DNA of 13,141 nucleotides. It comes from Desulfonatronaceae bacterium UBA663. Lineage in GTDB: Bacteria; Desulfobacterota; Desulfovibrionia; Desulfovibrionales; Desulfonatronaceae. Of this stretch, positions 12,331-13,141 are shown piece after piece (the stretch's first letter is position 1; every line of letters begins with the position of its first letter). Where the stretch lies: NCBI GenBank assembly GCA_002299865.1, contig DBNV01000116.1, positions 7,824 through 20,964 on the forward strand, given 5' to 3'. Below the pieces are notes generated by a model. The model saw only the letters and a list, made by a program, of their open reading frames with translations, searched no databases and had not been told where the DNA came from. Made by a program: the position numbers and the translations under genes.

Positions 12331-12768
12331 TCAGTTTTTTGATTTGGATGAAATCCCACGCGATCCTTTTTGGGTCGCGGGTTCGGCCTTGCAGGCGGGA
12401 CACAGACCGTACAACTCCAGCCAATGCCCCTGGACCTCAAACTGGGTCTCCTCCGGAACACGCAAGACCACGGAGGCCGCCTCCGCAGGCAAGTCCGCGA
12501 CCTTGCCGCATTCCACACATGTGATATGCAGGTGCGGGTCCGTAAAAGCGTCAAAACGCATCTGGGAGCCGGACTTGTCCAGCTTGCGCACCAAGCCTTG
12601 GGAATGCAAAAAATCCAGGTTGCGATAGATGGTCCCCAAACTGACGTGGGGTAAGCGTTTGCGCACCAAGTCGTATACTTCGTCAGCCGTGGGGTGGGAA
12701 CGGGTGCCGAGTAATTCTTCAAGAATCACTTTCCGTTGGGGAGTCAGTCTGTGGCTCTGTGTCGGCAT
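12331..12768 (-). CDS. perR: Fur-family peroxide-responsive repressor, PerR type
   Basis: A 145-aa metal-dependent transcription factor. The winged-helix DNA-binding domain (1-80) has RLTPQRKVILEELL and VSLGTIYRNLDFL. The structural zinc site is C84-V-E-C87 and C123-P-A-C126. The regulatory metal site aligned to B. subtilis PerR is His25, Asp73, His79, His81 and Asp92; Asp in place of Glu at the RFD (73) and VADL (92) positions is the PerR signature. ATG at 12768 gives a normal N-terminus but a weak ribosome site (GAAG); the frame is open for 14 more codons from a TTG. It leads the operon perR-rbr-rbo-rubredoxins-roo. A promoter at 12800-12829 and a PerR-box-like sequence on its -10 suggest autoregulation. 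Confidence 0.9.
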   Translation of the reverse strand: MPTQSHRLTPQRKVILEELLGTRSHPTADEVYDLVRKRLPHVSLGTIYRNLDFLHSQGLVRKLDKSGSQMRFDAFTDPHLHITCVECGKVADLPAEAASVVLRVPEETQFEVQGHWLELYGLCPACKAEPATQKGSRGISSKSKN

Positions 12769-12791
12769 AGCGAACTTCGCGTCAAAATCAA

Positions 12792-12806
12792 TAAGGATTA
12801 TTATTA
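12792..12806. promoter_or_regulatory. Candidate PerR/Fur-box operator of the perR operon
   Basis: The 15-mer TAAGGATTATTATTA is an imperfect 7-1-7 inverted repeat, 5 of 7 positions symmetric (TAA..AT-T-AT..TTA), the layout of PerR and Fur boxes. It overlaps the putative -10 element and lies 24 nt before the perR start codon. Confidence 0.5.
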
Positions 12807-12829
12807 ACAAATAAAAAGACCGTTGTCAA
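12800..12829 (-). promoter_or_regulatory. Sigma-70 promoter candidate for the perR operon
   Basis: On the minus strand a perfect -35 TTGACA (12824-12829) and a -10 AATAAT (12800-12805, 5 of 6) are spaced by 18 nt. The -35 lies inside the arm of the terminator palindrome of the upstream chemoreceptor gene. Confidence 0.65.
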
Positions 12830-12855
12830 CCCCTGCGCAGGGGTTGACAACGGTC
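12811..12855 (-). terminator. Perfect 38-bp palindrome terminator of the chemoreceptor gene
   Basis: Bases 12818-12836 and 12837-12855 are exact reverse complements (19 bp each, no spacer). In the minus direction the hairpin runs into TTTTTAT (12811-12817). It ends the upstream methyl-accepting protein message; the plus direction has no T run. Confidence 0.9.
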
Positions 12856-12868
12856 CTCGCCAATCCAC

Positions 12869-12914
12869 AAACTGACCGCCATTCAGCGCTTGAGCGCGGG
12901 AGGGCGGTCAGTTT
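12869..12914 (-). other. Long hairpin overlapping the chemoreceptor stop codon
   Basis: AAACTGACCGCC (12869-12880) and GGCGGTCAGTTT (12903-12914) form a perfect 12-bp stem, with an inner GCGC-TTGA-GCGC hairpin (12886-12897). The stop codon (12908-12910) lies in the stem. No U run of length follows, so it probably protects the 3' end or assists the main terminator 14 nt further on. Confidence 0.6.
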
Positions 12915-13141
12915 TGAAACTGCTTCACCAGCTCATTCAATCGTTCGGACATCTCCGCAATCTGCTGGATGGCCGCGTTCGCCTCGCGGATCTCCTCGGC
13001 ATTGGCCATAGACAACTGATTGATCTGACTGATGTTTTCGTTGATTTCGTCGCTGGTTGCGGACTGTTGCTCCGCGGCCGTAGCGATGTTGCGGAGCATG
13101 TCCGTGGGAGACTCGGACTGGCCCACGGTGGCCCTGTGAGC
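12908..13141 (-). CDS. Methyl-accepting chemotaxis protein, C-terminal end (partial)
   Basis: Seventy-seven C-terminal residues of a chemoreceptor; the gene continues beyond the right edge of the window. The segment is a heptad-rich helix, IATAAEQQSATSDEINENIS followed by QINQLSMANAEEIREANAAI and ending ELVKQFQN, typical of the distal methylation helix and tail of the cytoplasmic signalling domain. There is no CheR-tethering pentapeptide at the end. The ligand-binding and membrane parts are outside the window, so the signal sensed is unknown. A link to oxygen or redox sensing is suggested by nothing more than its position upstream of perR. Confidence 0.85.
   Translation of the reverse strand, partial: AHRATVGQSESPTDMLRNIATAAEQQSATSDEINENISQINQLSMANAEEIREANAAIQQIAEMSERLNELVKQFQN

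Overview
The window looks like the chromosome of an anaerobic, sulfate-reducing deltaproteobacterium of the Desulfovibrionales type. The evidence is gene content: a periplasmic [NiFe] hydrogenase with a Tat signal, rubredoxin:oxygen oxidoreductase, desulfoferrodoxin, rubrerythrin and a PerR-type Fur protein. These proteins agree closely in length and metal-ligand positions with Desulfovibrio homologues as I remember them. The species cannot be named from sequence alone.

Layout, left to right. (1) 1-1199, + strand: tRNA-Lys(CTT) with its own intrinsic terminator, then a glucokinase. (2) 1196-3814, - strand: a likely lolA, NtrC/NtrX-type regulator, membrane-anchored thioredoxin-like unit. It runs convergently into glucokinase, with stop codons overlapping by 4 nt. 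(3) 3934-4903, - strand: promoter, rplM (L13), rpsI (S9), terminator. (4) 4904-5147: no gene, but a striking 20-bp RNA-like stem. (5) 5148-8596, - strand: hynB (small subunit), hynA (large subunit), maturation protease, terminator. (6) 8597-9486: an 890-bp gene-free stretch with palindromes, REP-like hairpins, an AT-rich block and the terminator of the next operon. (7) 9487-12768, - strand: perR, rbr, rbo (superoxide reductase), a CX4C rubredoxin, an ordinary rubredoxin and roo (flavodiiron oxygen reductase). (8) 12818-13141, - strand: terminator hairpins and the 3' end of a chemoreceptor gene.

The genes in (7) form an almost complete oxygen-defence pathway. Desulfoferrodoxin reduces superoxide to peroxide, rubrerythrin reduces peroxide to water, and Roo reduces O2 to water. 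The two rubredoxins supply electrons, and PerR is the probable peroxide-sensing repressor. The hydrogenase in (5) could supply electrons from H2 through periplasmic cytochrome c3, but a link to (7) is inferred only from proximity.

The most notable observations are these. The small hydrogenase subunit has Cys at the position that is Pro in standard [NiFe] enzymes, which predicts a [4Fe-4S] medial cluster. An intrinsic terminator lies between rub and roo. The perR promoter -35 is embedded in the upstream chemoreceptor terminator, with a PerR-box-like sequence on the -10. A 20-bp stem upstream of rplM has mismatches that become G-U pairs only in the minus-strand RNA. A short dispersed repeat is shared by the rplM upstream region and the roo 3' end.
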